A stretch of DNA of 63,906 nucleotides from Planctomycetaceae bacterium (GCA_021298315.1 JAJTFC010000011.1:1-63906); one strand, 5' to 3'. Positions 36,003-45,396 are shown, counted from the stretch's first letter. Notes: a model not told the origin generated them from the sequence alone. Numbers and translations are program-made.

Positions 36003-37022
36003 CTAAGGAACTGGCAATGGCACGAATGAGGCCTGGATGTTTAGCTTAGAGCGATCGATAAGCTTCAAATCCACCAAGGTATCGGCGAGCTGAGTCCAGC
36101 GCTCGAGACTCATCTGTCCGATGCGACTGGTGTCTTCGCCTTCGTAGCACAAGGGCTTGAGGGCCTCGACTCCGTATTCGAGAGCTTCCTTGGTAAGCCC
36201 TTGTTTGTTGGCCGCGAGAATCACTTCGTTGGTTTGTTTTGGATCGCTCAGGTATTTCTGCCAACCTTCGATGCATGCAAGCACCATCTTCTTGCAAATC
36301 TCGTTTTGGTCTTTGGCATACGACTCGGTGCTTACCAATAAACTGGCATAGGGGTTGTAACCAATCTGCGACATCATCAACTGATGGACCTCAACCCCCT
36401 GCTGCTTGGCCATGAACGGTTCGCTGAACGAGTAGCCTTGGGCAGCGTAACCTGGTCCGGCTACCAACTGCGCGACGCTTCCAAAGTAGGGAGCAAGCTT
36501 GACCGAATCGTCCAAAAGGCCTTTGCTTTTGAGAAACGCCACATAGGGGCGGCCTGAATCGATTTGGAGCGTAACATTCTTGAGAGCCTCGAAGGATTGA
36601 ATTCCTGAGTCGGCTCGAACCATGATGCAACGTGGGCCTTGTTGGATCGGGGCCATGAGTGCCACGATCGGAGCCTCTTGGTTTCGCGAGATCAGGACGT
36701 CATCGGCGTTGATCACGCCGAATTGGGCACGACCCAAAGTCAGAGTTTGCGGGACGATCGTCGTTTTCCCGCCGGGCTGAATATCGACGTCTAAGCCGTA
36801 CTTTTCAAAGATTCCATGAACCTTGGCTGCATAGAAACCACCGTGTTCGGCCTCGGGGTACCAGTTCAGGACCAACGCAACCTTGGTCAAGGATTGGCCT
36901 GACTCATTGACTTTCGGAGTCGTGGCAACTTTGGTCGTTTTTCCAGCGTCGCATCCGAGAACCAAAAAGAGAGCTAAAACAGAAAAAAACCAAGCGGTCC
37001 TGGCGTTGAATATCGAATTCAT
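36003..37022 (-). CDS. NMT1/THI5-like ABC substrate-binding lipoprotein
   Basis: 339 residues from ATG 37022 (MNSIFNAR), chosen for its lipoprotein signal and lipobox LVLGC. The mature part opens VALVLNWYPEAEHGGFYAA, the pattern of NMT1/THI5-like binding proteins that carry pyrimidine precursors of thiamine, and also occurs in nitrate/taurine/sulfonate systems. It should deliver a small organic ligand to an inner-membrane ABC importer. No permease or ATPase is adjacent. The only fitting pair in the window is at 15561-17122, about 19 kb away. Confidence 0.85.
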   Translation of the reverse strand: MNSIFNARTAWFFSVLALFLVLGCDAGKTTKVATTPKVNESGQSLTKVALVLNWYPEAEHGGFYAAKVHGIFEKYGLDVDIQPGGKTTIVPQTLTLGRAQFGVINADDVLISRNQEAPIVALMAPIQQGPRCIMVRADSGIQSFEALKNVTLQIDSGRPYVAFLKSKGLLDDSVKLAPYFGSVAQLVAGPGYAAQGYSFSEPFMAKQQGVEVHQLMMSQIGYNPYASLLVSTESYAKDQNEICKKMVLACIEGWQKYLSDPKQTNEVILAANKQGLTKEALEYGVEALKPLCYEGEDTSRIGQMSLERWTQLADTLVDLKLIDRSKLNIQASFVPLPVP

Positions 37023-37329
37023 CGCAAAAAATGCTTGGGCCCATTGTGAATGCGAACGGTGTGTCATCAAAGTCCCCGAGGTTTTAGAGGGTGATTTCCT
37101 GGTAGGGCAAAACAGCCAGTTAAGCCGTTGCCCGCAAGTAGGATATCCAAGTAGTCTAGTCGGTTTGGATCGATAAACGGTTAGACACGTCGGTCAGAAG
37201 TCATGGAATTTCAACTTCGGAAACTCGATGAAACTCTCGTTGGAATCGAGGAATCGATGTTGGCGAAGTGGATTGCTTGTCTAAAATCCTCGGACTTCCC
37301 TCCGAGGCAACTTTCAGTACTTGTTCAAA
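37023..37329. other. Divergent promoter region (binding lipoprotein / tgt)
   Basis: About 307 bp with no gene supported. An open frame from 37203 overlaps tgt and has no recognisable product. No clear promoter hexamers or preQ1-type riboswitch were seen. Confidence 0.5.
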
Positions 37330-38490
37330 ATGGCTTATTCAACCAGTTTCCCGTTCCGAAAGATTGCACAAGATCCGACGACCTTGGCGCGACGAGGGGT
37401 CTTGAGGCTGGCTCATGGAGAGGTTCAAACGCCGGCATTTATGCCCGTAGGTACGCAAGCGACCGTCAAAGGGCTTTCGATCGATCAGATCGTATCGACC
37501 GGAGCTGACATTATTTTGGGGAATACTTATCACCTTGCGCTCCGGCCCGGGAGCGAGCTTATTGCCAAGCTTGGCGGGTTGCATCGGTTCATGGGCTGGG
37601 ATCGTCCGATCCTGACCGACAGTGGCGGTTTTCAAATCTTCTCGCTTGGTCAGATCACCAAGGTCACCGAGCAGGGGGCGACATTTAAATCCCATTTGGA
37701 TGGTTCGACCGTTGAGTTGCGGCCTGAGGATTCGGTTAGGATTCAGCAACAACTCGGCAGCGATATCGCCATGGTGCTTGATCATGTTGTGGCGTTACCA
37801 TCGAGCATTGAGCAGGTTCGCGATGCGATGGAAAGGTCGCTTAGGTGGGCACAGCGTTGTCAGGATTCAAGATCGCGAAGTGATCAAGCGATGTTTGGGA
37901 TCGTGCAAGGGGGATTGGAGCCCGAGTTGCGATGTCGGAGTGCCGAAGGGCTCCAACGCATTGGTTTTGATGGCTATGCGATTGGAGGCTTGAGTGTTGG
38001 GGAGCCACCTGAGCAGATGTATCGGATGCTCGATGTGGTTTGTCCTATTTTGCCAGCCGATCAGCCCCGGTATCTCATGGGTGTTGGACGTCCGATCGAT
38101 TTGGTTGAAGGGATCGCGCGGGGGGTCGACATGTTCGACTGCGTGATGCCGACTCGCAACGGTCGCAACGCCTTGGCCTTCACCGCCGATGGACCATTGA
38201 GGATGCGGAATCAATGCCATGCGGAGGATCCTAGGCCAATCGAAGAGGATTGTCCTTGCATCGCTTGTCGGCACAGCAGGGCTTATATTCGCCATTTGTT
38301 CCAAGCCGACGAGATGCTTGGGCCGACGTTGCTTTCGATTCACAATTTGACGTTTTACCAGCGCCTCATGAGTCAAGCACGTGAAGCGATCGAACAAGGG
38401 CGATTCGGGGCATTTTTGGAGCAGCAGCGTCGACGGCTTGCTGGAGATCCATCGGGCCGAGAATCCTTGCCCGTAGAACCTTCGGAATGA
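37330..38490 (+). CDS. tgt: tRNA-guanine transglycosylase
   Basis: 386 residues from ATG 37330 (MAYSTSFPF), three codons after a TTG that opens the longer frame. Family motifs are [27 protein letters not shown] with the nucleophile/base-recognition Asp, QGGLEPELR, and the Zn site [15 protein letters not shown]. It swaps G34 for preQ1 in tRNAs with GUN anticodons on the way to queuosine. It lies about 105 bp upstream of the DadA-like gene, same strand. Confidence 0.96.
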   Translation: MAYSTSFPFRKIAQDPTTLARRGVLRLAHGEVQTPAFMPVGTQATVKGLSIDQIVSTGADIILGNTYHLALRPGSELIAKLGGLHRFMGWDRPILTDSGGFQIFSLGQITKVTEQGATFKSHLDGSTVELRPEDSVRIQQQLGSDIAMVLDHVVALPSSIEQVRDAMERSLRWAQRCQDSRSRSDQAMFGIVQGGLEPELRCRSAEGLQRIGFDGYAIGGLSVGEPPEQMYRMLDVVCPILPADQPRYLMGVGRPIDLVEGIARGVDMFDCVMPTRNGRNALAFTADGPLRMRNQCHAEDPRPIEEDCPCIACRHSRAYIRHLFQADEMLGPTLLSIHNLTFYQRLMSQAREAIEQGRFGAFLEQQRRRLAGDPSGRESLPVEPSE

Positions 38491-38595
38491 GGGATCTTGT
38501 AGCAGGCAATTTAGGGCTAGATGAATTAGAATGAAATCGGACTGCTTGGGACTAAACAACCTTTGATGAATTAGGAATAGATTGGAAAGCATTGT

Positions 38596-39849
38596 ATGTC
38601 CAAACGAGTGTTGATCATTGGAAACGGGATCATCGGACTATCGTCGGCCCTTGCGGCCCTTCGTCGAGGTTTTGATGTAACAGTCTTGGATCGCAATGCC
38701 CCGCACATCGAGAACTGCTCGTTTGGCAATTCGGGCATGATTGTCCCGAGCCACTTTGCACCTCTTGCACAGCCGGGGGTGATCTCCCAAGGGCTCCGAT
38801 GGATGCGTGACCCAGAGAGTCCTTTCTACGTCAAGCCCAGGCTCAGTTTGGATTTGATGAAATGGGGTGCGCGGTTTTACATGGCCACGAATGCGGATCA
38901 AGTTGCCGCTGGAAGCCAGCTCCTCAAGGAGTTGCATTTGGCATCTCGGGAGATGTATTGCAAGTGGCAAGAAGAGGGGATCGATTGTTCGCTCGCCACG
39001 CGCGGACTGCTGATGCTCTGTAACAGCCAGCACGGACTCCAAGAGGAGGCTCAGCTTGCCCAGAAGGCTCTTCAATTAGGTATACCGGCTTCGGTGCTAG
39101 ATCCTCAAGAGACGGCTGCATTGGATCCGAATATCACCATGAGCATTGCCGGAAGTGTTTACTATCCAAAGGACTGCCATTTGAATCCAACCCAACTGAT
39201 GCAATCTCTTAGGGATAAAGTCGGTTCGCTCGGTGCTAAGTTCGTTTACGGCAAACATGTGCTTGGCTGGCACGAGCAGTCAGGCAGTATCCGTGCGGTT
39301 CGAACCACCAGCGGAGATTATCAAGCCGATGAGTTTGTCTTGAGCACTGGAGTGTGGTCCGATGCGATGTCCAAACCGCTGGGGCTTAAGATCCCCATGC
39401 AACCTGGCAAAGGGTATTCCTTGACGCTGCCGGAGCCGGTGCAACTGCCCAAGATCTGTTCGATCTTGGTGGAGGCCAAGGTGGCCGTTACGCCTATCGG
39501 ATCGGCTCTGCGATTTGGAGGGACGATGCAACTCGGAGAACTCAACGAGTCGATCGACCCGAGACGAATCACAGGGATTCTAAAGAGTATTCCCAAGTAC
39601 ATGCCCAAGTTCGAGCCGTCTGATTTTGAGGGAATTGAGCCTTGGGTCGGCCTTCGGCCAGTCTCTCCAGACGGCTTGCCTTACATCGGTCGAACCAGCG
39701 GAATTCGCAATTTGGTGGTCGCCACAGGCCATGCGATGATGGGAGTGAGTTTAGGCCCGATCACCGGCGAAATGGTTGGTCAGATCCTCGCTGGAGAACC
39801 TACCGGGATCGATTTGCAATTGGCATCGGTCGATCGGTTTCGGGATTAG
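38596..39849 (+). CDS. DadA-like FAD-dependent amino-acid oxidase
   Basis: 417 residues. The N-terminal FAD motif is IIGNGIIGLSSALAALRRG, followed by NCSFGNSGMIVPSHFAPLAQPG as in DadA. The C-terminal GLRPVSPDGLPYIGRT and ATGHAMMGVSLGPITGEMV blocks are also typical of D-amino-acid dehydrogenase and D-hydroxyproline dehydrogenase relatives. It would deaminate a D-amino or imino acid, passing electrons to the respiratory chain. The gap to the epimerase gene is 6 bp, so it is cotranscribed with the sugar set, though a functional link is not obvious. Confidence 0.85.
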   Translation: MSKRVLIIGNGIIGLSSALAALRRGFDVTVLDRNAPHIENCSFGNSGMIVPSHFAPLAQPGVISQGLRWMRDPESPFYVKPRLSLDLMKWGARFYMATNADQVAAGSQLLKELHLASREMYCKWQEEGIDCSLATRGLLMLCNSQHGLQEEAQLAQKALQLGIPASVLDPQETAALDPNITMSIAGSVYYPKDCHLNPTQLMQSLRDKVGSLGAKFVYGKHVLGWHEQSGSIRAVRTTSGDYQADEFVLSTGVWSDAMSKPLGLKIPMQPGKGYSLTLPEPVQLPKICSILVEAKVAVTPIGSALRFGGTMQLGELNESIDPRRITGILKSIPKYMPKFEPSDFEGIEPWVGLRPVSPDGLPYIGRTSGIRNLVVATGHAMMGVSLGPITGEMVGQILAGEPTGIDLQLASVDRFRD

Positions 39850-39855
39850 TGGTCT

Positions 39856-40911
39856 ATGAAGGTACTCGTCACTGGATCCAGTGGGCTGATAGGTTCGACG
39901 GCAGTCAGGCACTGGGATTCCTTAGGCGCCGATGTCGTTGGAGTCGATAACGACATGCGGCGGGTGTTTTTTGGAGAGCAAGGCAGCACACGTTGGAATT
40001 TGGAGTTGCTGCGATCCCAGACACAGCGATTCGAGTCCTATCCGATCGACATTCGAGATCGAGAAGCGATCTTCGAATTGATTCGCAAGCATCGACCGGA
40101 ACTTGTGATCCACTGTGCAGCACAGCCTTCTCACGACAAAGCTAGGGAAATCCCGATTGTGGATTTTGAAGTCAACGCACTTGGGACGCTCAATATACTT
40201 GAGGGTGTTCGGCGGCATGCTGAGGATGCCGTGGTATGCCATATGAGCACCAATAAAGTTTACGGCGATGCACCCAACGAAGTGCCTTTGGTCGAACATG
40301 AGACTCGTTTCGATTACGCTCGACAAGAGGATTACCACGGGATCGACGAGACATGCCGTATCGATCGAACCTTGCACTCCATTTTTGGTGCTTCAAAAAC
40401 CGCTGGCGATGTGATGGCCCAAGAGTACGGCAAGTATTATGGACTCAAGGTTGGGGTTTTTCGTGGTGGTTGTTTGACCGGGCAGGCTCATTCAGGCGTC
40501 GAACTTCACGGTTTCTTGTCCTATTTGGTTCACGTGGCAATCCATCGAAAGCCCTACACGATTTATGGTTACAAGGGCAAGCAGGTGCGCGATCAGATCG
40601 ACAGCATGGATGTGATCCGGGCGCTTGAGGCTTTTGCATGTAAGCCTAGGCCGGGGGAGGTTTATAATTTGGGGGGCGGACGAACCAATTCGGCTTCGGT
40701 TATCGAGTGTATCGATCTGATCGAGAAGCTCAGTGGATATCGGATCGAGTATCGATTGAGCGATCAAAACCGCATCGGCGATCACATCTGTTACATCTCC
40801 GATTGCAGGAAGTTTCAAAGGGACTATCCCCAATGGAGCGTTGGGATTACGCTAGAGACGATTGTTGTGGGAATGATACAGTCCGCTCAGCGGAGTATTT
40901 CAGCGGAGTAA
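39856..40911 (+). CDS. NAD-dependent sugar epimerase, CDP-paratose 2-epimerase-like
   Basis: 351 residues of the extended short-chain dehydrogenase fold. The NAD motif is VLVTGSSGLIGSTAV. MSTNKVYGDAP is the catalytic Ser/Thr strand typical of CDP-paratose 2-epimerase (Tyv/RfbE) relatives. The usual YxxxK reads FGASK here, so the catalytic Tyr appears replaced by Phe. GYKGKQVRDQIDSMDV is the substrate loop. It is expected to epimerise or otherwise modify a nucleotide-bound sugar. It is first in a tight set with the NTase-like gene (19-bp gap) and the kinase/pyrophosphorylase fusion. Confidence 0.85.
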   Translation: MKVLVTGSSGLIGSTAVRHWDSLGADVVGVDNDMRRVFFGEQGSTRWNLELLRSQTQRFESYPIDIRDREAIFELIRKHRPELVIHCAAQPSHDKAREIPIVDFEVNALGTLNILEGVRRHAEDAVVCHMSTNKVYGDAPNEVPLVEHETRFDYARQEDYHGIDETCRIDRTLHSIFGASKTAGDVMAQEYGKYYGLKVGVFRGGCLTGQAHSGVELHGFLSYLVHVAIHRKPYTIYGYKGKQVRDQIDSMDVIRALEAFACKPRPGEVYNLGGGRTNSASVIECIDLIEKLSGYRIEYRLSDQNRIGDHICYISDCRKFQRDYPQWSVGITLETIVVGMIQSAQRSISAE

Positions 40912-40930
40912 TGGTGAGTAGATAATCGCA

Positions 40931-41773
40931 ATGATGAAGATAAGAAAAGCAGTCGTTACCGCAGCAGGGCCAGACCAGGGAGGCATGCTTTTGCAGAACT
41001 TGGTCGATCGGGATGGTCGGGAAAAGACGGTTATCGAGATGATTGTCGAAGAGATCGATTCGGCGGGAATCGACTCGATCGCGATCGTGATCAATCCTGA
41101 AACGAAGGACGCTTACCGGTCAGCCGCTGGAAATTACAAAGACCGGCTAACTTTTGTTTCTCAGGCTGCCCATGGGCCCGGTTACGGACAAGCCATCTTG
41201 AGCTGTCAGGATTATGTCGGTCAAGAACCTTTTCTCCACATGGTTGGAGATCACCTCTGTTTTTCAAAAGGTGCCAAAAGGTGCGCGGCCCAGCTCGTCG
41301 AGGTTGCTTCACAGCATGGATGCAGTATCTCGGCTGTACAAGCCACACGCGAATCTCAGCTCCCTTTTTTCGGAACGGTCGGAGGTGTTCGGTTGCCAGA
41401 GTTCGATCGGCTTTTCGAGATCAAGAGAGTCATTGAGAAACCGACTCCAACCATCGCTGAACAAGAGCTTCTGACGGCTGGGCTTCGGAGCGGAAACTAT
41501 CTTTGCTTTTTCGGGCTGCATGTTCTTATGCCCAGTATCTTCGGCTATCTGGCCGATGCGATTGCGCAGAAGAAAAGACCGATTCCATTGACAAGTGCTT
41601 TAGAAGCTACCTTGAGCCGCCAGCGGTACTTGGCCTACGAGATCGATGGATACAGGTACAACCTGGGCGTGAAGTTCGGGCTTTTGAATTCCCAGTTAGC
41701 CCTTGGATTATCCGGTGTCGACAGAGATCGAGTGCTGACCCAACTGATCGATGTTTTGAGTCTTCACCGATAG
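40931..41773 (+). CDS. GalU-like nucleotidyltransferase without the signature motif
   Basis: 280 residues. The fold of sugar-1-phosphate nucleotidyltransferases (GalU/RmlA) is readable: an N-terminal VVTAAG strand, VEEIDSAGIDSIAIVINPETK, then FLHMVGDHL at the metal-binding region and KRVIEKPTP. The glycine-rich GxGTRxxPxTK loop that holds the nucleotide is missing, replaced by GPDQGGMLLQNLVDRDGRE. It may be inactive, a partner for the next protein, or of altered chemistry. ATGs at 40931 and 40934 are adjacent. It is followed 20 bp later by the fusion gene. Confidence 0.75.
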   Translation: MMKIRKAVVTAAGPDQGGMLLQNLVDRDGREKTVIEMIVEEIDSAGIDSIAIVINPETKDAYRSAAGNYKDRLTFVSQAAHGPGYGQAILSCQDYVGQEPFLHMVGDHLCFSKGAKRCAAQLVEVASQHGCSISAVQATRESQLPFFGTVGGVRLPEFDRLFEIKRVIEKPTPTIAEQELLTAGLRSGNYLCFFGLHVLMPSIFGYLADAIAQKKRPIPLTSALEATLSRQRYLAYEIDGYRYNLGVKFGLLNSQLALGLSGVDRDRVLTQLIDVLSLHR

Positions 41774-41780
41774 ATCATCC

Positions 41781-41785
41781 AGGAG
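41781..41785 (+). promoter_or_regulatory. Shine-Dalgarno site that fixes a GTG start
   Basis: AGGAG lies 8 bases before GTG 41794. This supports GTG as the start of the fusion protein rather than a longer frame that overlaps the NTase-like gene by 270 bp. Confidence 0.7.
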
Positions 41786-41793
41786 CATTCATT

Positions 41794-44700
41794 GTGGCAA
41801 ACGCATCGCTTTCAGATCGTTGGATCGAAGCAATCACTTCATCGGATGACAACGTTCGCAACGAGTCGATCGAGTCGCTCAGTCATGGGCTGAGTGCTCC
41901 GGACTATTTGCAGGTCGCGTTGGACTTGGACCGATTCCGAAGAGGTGCAAAAAACCTTTACCATCTAGTAAGAGCGAACTTTTTAATCTCTTCGATCTAT
42001 CGCTACAGGTTGCCCGAGAAGCTCTCGGAATCCCAATCGGGGCTTTTGCCGCACGAGGCCTATGAACACATCCTCGAGCGTCGGTTTAGCGAGGCGATCG
42101 ATCTGCTTTTGAACTATCAAAAAGAGCATGGAACCAATCATGCCTATTGCAGCGCACTTGCGAAAGCCTACTACCAGCATGGTATCCAGACGCTGGCCGA
42201 CCAGGTTCGCCGGAGCGTCAAAACAGTACGTGGTAATCAGTGGATGTTTCGGATCGCCCATCCAGACGATCAGCCTCTGAGGATCCGAAAGGAACTCTTG
42301 CTCAGAGATCCCAAATCGCTCGATTGGCCGATCTTGCTCGAACGCACCTCGGTCCGCATGGATTTCACCCATAGCGGATGGAGCGACATCTTTTTTCTAG
42401 GTATGGACTTTCCCGAAGGGGCTCGGGTGATCAACGCGTCGGTCAACTTGGGTGTCTATGGAAGGGACCCTGAGCCCAAGCCGCCTGTAGAAGCTTATTT
42501 GCGAGTGATCGATAAGCCCGTGCTTCGATTGGTTAGCACGGATCTAGGGGTCGATGCGGAATTGACCAAGATCGACGAAGTTTTCGATTTTGCGAAAGAT
42601 TATCTTGGCCTGCTCAAGGCCGCTTGTATCGCCTCTGGATTGGTTCCGCCTGGGATGGAGGGTTGCGGCAGGCCAATGTCAGAACTTTTGGCGGTCTTGA
42701 TGCAAAACGCAGGATCGCAAGCTTCTGGGCTTGGCCTAGAGATCGTCAGCAAGGTTAACGATATCCCCAAGGGTTCGCGATTGGCTGTTTCGACCAATCT
42801 CCTGGGTTGCCTGATCGGAGTTTTGATGAGGGCTACAGGCCAAGTCAAAGACATTCAAGGTGGCTTGGATGTGTTAGATCAACGCTTGATCACCGCCCGC
42901 GCTATCCTGGGTGAATGGTTGGGTGGATCTGGCGGCGGTTGGCAAGACTCGGGTGGAATATGGCAAGGTATCAAGAGAATCGAAGGCCAACTGGCTAGCC
43001 AAGAGGATCCTGAGTATGGGATCAGTCGTGGTCGCTTACTTCCCAAACACACGCTCTTGACCAAAGATGCCTTTCCCGAATCCTCTCGCCGAGCTCTCGA
43101 GGAGAGTTTGATTCTCATTTATGGTGGAATGGCTCAGAACGTTGGCCCAATCTTGGAGATGGTTACGGAGAAGTATCTCACAAGGGGAGAAAAGGAATGG
43201 GACGCACGCCAAGAGACGATTGAAATCTACCAGCAGATCATCGACGCGCTGTGCGCCGGAGACATCCGCAAACTTGCTTCGTTGACGACACGAAACTTTG
43301 TCGGTCCACTCCAAACGATCATCCCTTGGTGCACCAATCGCTTCACTGAAGCGATTATCGAACAATGCGCTAAGAAATGGGGCTCGCAGTACTGGGGGTT
43401 CCTGATGCTCGGTGGGATGTCTGGTGGTGGCATGGGATTTTTCTTCGATCCTGCGATCCGTAAAGAAGCACGCGATTGGCTATTGGAGACGCTTGTTGCA
43501 ACCAAACGATCCATGCAAGATCGCTTGCCCTTTGCGATGGATCCTGTGGTCTATGAATTCCAGATCAACGACCGAGGGTCATGGGCGGAATTGCTTGAGG
43601 CCGATTTTGCAAGGATGCCCGAGAGCTATTATGCGATACTTGCGCCAAGACTTGTTCGGGGAAACATCAGAGATCTCAGCGAGCAGTCCAAGAGAGATCT
43701 AGAGAGGCTCAACCAAGCTTGCTCGGAGGATCTCCATCGAGCCGGACGGTTGCTTCAGAGGATCTTGCCCCAGGGCAATTCCAAAGTGGATCATCAACAG
43801 AGTCTGCAATCGAAGTTGCAGGAAAATGGTTTTGATATCCAAGAGCATCAGCAGATCCAATCAGAAATTCTCTCGGGTCGAATCAGCCTTGCTACAAACC
43901 GTTTGGCGATCAATGTCGATATCGCCGACGTCGAGCCCGCAGACTATATCGAACTGCGAGACTCTCGAACCCAAGTTAAAAGCGAAGATTGCTCGGAGGC
44001 AATACGCGCCATTCGCGACTCGCAAGTCGGCGTGATCACCTTGGCCGCCGGTGTTGGCTCTCGATGGACCACCGGAGCGGGTGTTGTCAAAGGACTTCAT
44101 CCGTTTTGTCGCTTTCAAGGCAAGCATCGAAGTTTTCTGGAAGTCCATCTGGCAAAGTCGACCAAGACATGCCATGAGTTCAACGCCTCGATACCCCATA
44201 TCATCGCCACAGGATATCTTACCCACACCCCGATCCAAGAATTCCTCGAGACCAATAATCACTTTTCTTATCCATCGAAAGTTTATCTTTCACGCGGGAT
44301 GTCTGTCGGACTAAGAACCATTCCCACGGTGCGAGATTTGGTCTTTCACTGGGAGGAATCTTCGCATCAAGTCCTCGACGAGCAGCAGCAGAAGGTTCGG
44401 CAAAGCGCCCAAGCCTCTTTGCAGAAATGGGCCCACAGCGCGGGCGAAGCTAGCGACTATACCGATAACCTTCCCGAGCAATGCATGCATCCGGTCGGGC
44501 ATTGGTATGAATTCCCAAGCATGCTCAGAAATGGAACCCTTCGACAAGTACTCCAAGATTTCCCAAAACTGAAATATTTGCTTCTTCATAACATCGATTC
44601 TGTCGGAACCAATATCGATCCGGTTTGCCTAGAGCACCATATGCGATCCGGCGCTGCTTTGAGTTTCGAAGTCATCGGTAGAAGGATCGAGGATCGAGGC

Positions 44701-45156
44701 GGGGGCTTGGCCCGGGTCGATGGAAAAGTCCGACTCCTCGAGGGCATGGCAATGCCCACAGAGAAAGCTGAGTTCAAGCTTACGTTCTACAATACCCTTA
44801 CGACCTGGATCGATATCGATCGAGTCCTAGCGGCCTTTGGACTAGACCGAAAGAGTTTGGAAAGTCCAGCCCTGGTCGATTCGGCGGTGCGAAAGATGGC
44901 CGCAAGGCTACCGACCTATTTGACGATTAAAGATGTCAAAAAACGCTGGGGATTGGGCCAAGAAGACGTCTATCCAGTGGCCCAGTTCGAAAAACTCTGG
45001 GGGGACATGAGCAGCATCAGCGAAGTTGCATGTCGTTTTATGGCGGTCGATTCCAAGCGGGGTCAGCAGCTTAAAGATCCCGCCCAATTGGATGGATGGT
45101 TGAGAGACGGATCAGCAGACTTCGTCGAAAAACTATGCCATTGGAATAACAGTTGA
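41794..45156 (+). CDS. Fucokinase-like GHMP kinase fused to a UDP-sugar-type pyrophosphorylase
   Basis: 1120 residues from GTG 41794. Residues 1-~180 are an unrecognised helical region. Residues ~185-600 carry GHMP-kinase motifs of the L-fucokinase/HddA type: SVRMDFTHSGWSD (~187-199), IPKGSRLAVSTN (~324-335), SGGGWQDSGG (379-388) and GGMSGGGMGF (540-549). Residues ~745-1110 are a nucleotidyltransferase with LAAGVGSRW (750-758) and NIDSVGTNIDP (933-943), like UDPGP-family pyrophosphorylases. Inferred reactions are sugar plus ATP to sugar-1-phosphate, then sugar-1-phosphate plus NTP to NDP-sugar. Bacteroides FKP has the same two activities in the reverse order. It directly follows the epimerase and NTase-like genes, so the three probably act on one sugar. 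Confidence 0.78.
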   Translation: MANASLSDRWIEAITSSDDNVRNESIESLSHGLSAPDYLQVALDLDRFRRGAKNLYHLVRANFLISSIYRYRLPEKLSESQSGLLPHEAYEHILERRFSEAIDLLLNYQKEHGTNHAYCSALAKAYYQHGIQTLADQVRRSVKTVRGNQWMFRIAHPDDQPLRIRKELLLRDPKSLDWPILLERTSVRMDFTHSGWSDIFFLGMDFPEGARVINASVNLGVYGRDPEPKPPVEAYLRVIDKPVLRLVSTDLGVDAELTKIDEVFDFAKDYLGLLKAACIASGLVPPGMEGCGRPMSELLAVLMQNAGSQASGLGLEIVSKVNDIPKGSRLAVSTNLLGCLIGVLMRATGQVKDIQGGLDVLDQRLITARAILGEWLGGSGGGWQDSGGIWQGIKRIEGQLASQEDPEYGISRGRLLPKHTLLTKDAFPESSRRALEESLILIYGGMAQNVGPILEMVTEKYLTRGEKEWDARQETIEIYQQIIDALCAGDIRKLASLTTRNFVGPLQTIIPWCTNRFTEAIIEQCAKKWGSQYWGFLMLGGMSGGGMGFFFDPAIRKEARDWLLETLVATKRSMQDRLPFAMDPVVYEFQINDRGSWAELLEADFARMPESYYAILAPRLVRGNIRDLSEQSKRDLERLNQACSEDLHRAGRLLQRILPQGNSKVDHQQSLQSKLQENGFDIQEHQQIQSEILSGRISLATNRLAINVDIADVEPADYIELRDSRTQVKSEDCSEAIRAIRDSQVGVITLAAGVGSRWTTGAGVVKGLHPFCRFQGKHRSFLEVHLAKSTKTCHEFNASIPHIIATGYLTHTPIQEFLETNNHFSYPSKVYLSRGMSVGLRTIPTVRDLVFHWEESSHQVLDEQQQKVRQSAQASLQKWAHSAGEASDYTDNLPEQCMHPVGHWYEFPSMLRNGTLRQVLQDFPKLKYLLLHNIDSVGTNIDPVCLEHHMRSGAALSFEVIGRRIEDRGGGLARVDGKVRLLEGMAMPTEKAEFKLTFYNTLTTWIDIDRVLAAFGLDRKSLESPALVDSAVRKMAARLPTYLTIKDVKKRWGLGQEDVYPVAQFEKLWGDMSSISEVACRFMAVDSKRGQQLKDPAQLDGWLRDGSADFVEKLCHWNNS

Positions 45157-45183
45157 AATAACAGCCGATATTGCTAAGCTATG

Positions 45184-45199
45184 GACGTTCATGAACGTC
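45184..45199. repeat. Perfect 16-bp palindrome before the glycine riboswitch
   Basis: GACGTTCATGAACGTC is a complete palindrome immediately before the first aptamer. It may be an operator or an end hairpin of the upstream transcript. Confidence 0.6.
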
Positions 45200-45396
45200 T
45201 GGCGCGAGAGTGCCCGCAAGGGTCGCCGAAGGTGTAAAGTGTCCCACAAACACTCAGGCAAAAGGACCGCCGGACCGAAACAGAATCTCTGGAGAGCGAT
45301 TGCCGCTTAAGTGCGAAGCAATCCACCGAAGGGGCAAGCCGCAGAACGTATGCTCGAAGCGGCGAATCTCTCAGGTTAATTGGACAGAGGGGCAAG
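45198..45396 (+). promoter_or_regulatory. Tandem glycine riboswitch
   Basis: Two consecutive glycine-aptamer-like units precede gcvP. The first (45200-45275) has GCGCGAGAG, CGCCGAAGG and CACTCAGG with AAAGGACCG. The second (45286-45391) has TCTGGAGAG, CACCGAAGGGGCAA, TCTCAGG and GGACAGAGG. The core pieces CCGAAGG...CTCAGG...GGACAGAG are the recognisable conserved ones. Glycine binding would normally turn on the cleavage system genes downstream. Confidence 0.88.

Noticed and set aside
37203-37508. 101-codon frame before tgt
   Set aside because: It overlaps tgt in another frame, has no family similarity, and its tail is a frame-shifted copy of tgt.
41503-41793. N-terminal extension of the fusion protein frame
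   Set aside because: It overlaps the NTase-like gene by 270 bp in another frame and has no family similarity; GTG 41794 has a good AGGAG site.
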